Position numbers and translations under genes: made by a program. Below, piece after piece: positions 63,435-64,000 of a DNA stretch of 64,000 nucleotides. Within the stretch, counting starts at the first letter, position 1. Every line of letters begins with the position of its first letter. The notes beneath the pieces are model-generated. The model ran no database searches. It was not told the DNA's origin and saw nothing but the letters and a program-made list of their open reading frames with translations. Where the stretch lies: the NCBI RefSeq assembly GCF_027943255.1, contig NC_072892.1, forward strand, positions 15,771,792 through 15,835,791, written 5' to 3'. The stretch comes from Anastrepha obliqua (Eukaryota > Arthropoda > Insecta > Diptera > Tephritidae).

Positions 63435-64000
63435 TTGCTCTATAGTGTAAAATTGTATGAATAGATCTATTGAGCAGCCATGTAGCCAACTCGAACAGGT
63501 TAAGGCTGTCAATAAATCCTAAAACTGCTGTAGGCTTAATTTCTACCAGGAGGTTTGGATCTATAGCCCTATTTACCAGGTAATTTAGTCTGCATTGTGC
63601 CACAGGTGGGTAGTCGCATAGAACGTTGTTCTGCTATTTCTTGTGCCTCTTTGCAAAGTCTACAGGAATCGTTTTCTATCGCATCTATCTCTTTCAAGTG
63701 ATAATTAAATCCTGTTAGGAGCTCCGTATAAAGTTGTATGTCCTCGCTGCTTAGGTTAAGCATTGGTTCTGCCTTTACCCGTTCGAGATCTATGAGTCTT
63801 TTCGATTGCCGCATGCCCGATTGGACTCGATGGCCTCGTTGTTTCTGCTCACGCAGAAAGGCACTTTTGAAACTGTTATTTACCCCGCAGAAAGGTTCAG
63901 GACGTATGAAGGCAGTATTTTCGCTAAAGTTTCCGCAATTTCATACCCTTCGTGCCCCTCATGTCCCGGAACCCACCTCAACGTAACAAGGTTTCCTGAT
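63435..64000 (-). pseudogene. LOA/I-like retrotransposon, RNase H end to C-terminus, runs off the window
   Basis: Minus strand from the window edge: NLVTLRWVPGHEGHEGYEIA, ETLAKIL (RNase H end), then LSSEDIQLYTELLTGFNYHL and DSCRLCKEAQEIAEQ (knuckle, CxxC intact, distal H/C in another frame). After a frameshift near 63590 come AQCRLNYLVNRAIDPNLL and VLGFIDSLNLFE. At least two frame changes. Confidence 0.85.

Overview
The window looks like eukaryotic, insect DNA, most probably from a higher fly (tephritid-like). It is AT-rich with long non-coding stretches. Every recognisable coding stretch belongs to a transposable element (TE) typical of dipteran genomes: mariner elements of several lineages (DD34D, DD37D/maT and rosa-type DD41D), piggyBac-like elements with TTAA targets, Helitrons, and non-LTR retrotransposons (Jockey, R1-like, RNase-H-bearing LOA/I-like, and RTE-like). 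I see no host protein gene, rRNA, tRNA, CRISPR array or bacterial operon. The window reads as a TE graveyard, such as a large intergenic or heterochromatic interval. Species assignment is an inference from the TE complement.

Layout. 1-12 kb: a mariner 5' end inside an RNase-H retrotransposon remnant; a complete but decayed mariner (3108-4429); an RTE-like 3' tail; an LOA-like copy (about 5.3-7.0 kb); a near-complete piggyBac-like element (from 7201); and another LOA-like copy ending in a 28-unit CTAAT tail. 12-21 kb: mostly featureless, then a rosa 3' remnant and a Jockey element (15205-17332) inserted in the 5' leader of an R1-like element that still has ORF1 and the start of ORF2. 21-29 kb: a deleted Helitron (21379-23408), RTE-like copies, a maT mariner and an acidic-codon minisatellite. 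30-37 kb: an MLE broken by a DINE-like repeat and a 110-bp inverted repeat, a deleted rosa copy, and LOA/RTE debris.

37.7-43.8 kb is a four-level nest: LOA-like retrotransposon, holding a rosa mariner, holding a piggyBac, holding a Mos1-like mariner with a single frameshift. 45.0-46.2 kb is a T-rich satellite-like block. 47.4-51.5 kb holds RT debris, a rosa copy and a maT copy. 53.2-58.0 kb is a second nest: an LOA-like copy split by an unclassified element (53417-57235) that carries an unfamiliar coding remnant and twelve copies of a GTTCCCGAAATGA-like motif, and that itself contains a Helitron. 59.6-60.9 kb is a rosa-type mariner with a fully open transposase frame whose ancestral ATG appears mutated to TTG. 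62-64 kb holds more mariner, RTE and LOA debris.

No pathway links these genes. They are independent mobile elements, most of them dead, and the insertion relationships give a relative time order. The best candidate for something undescribed is the 53.4-57.2 kb element.
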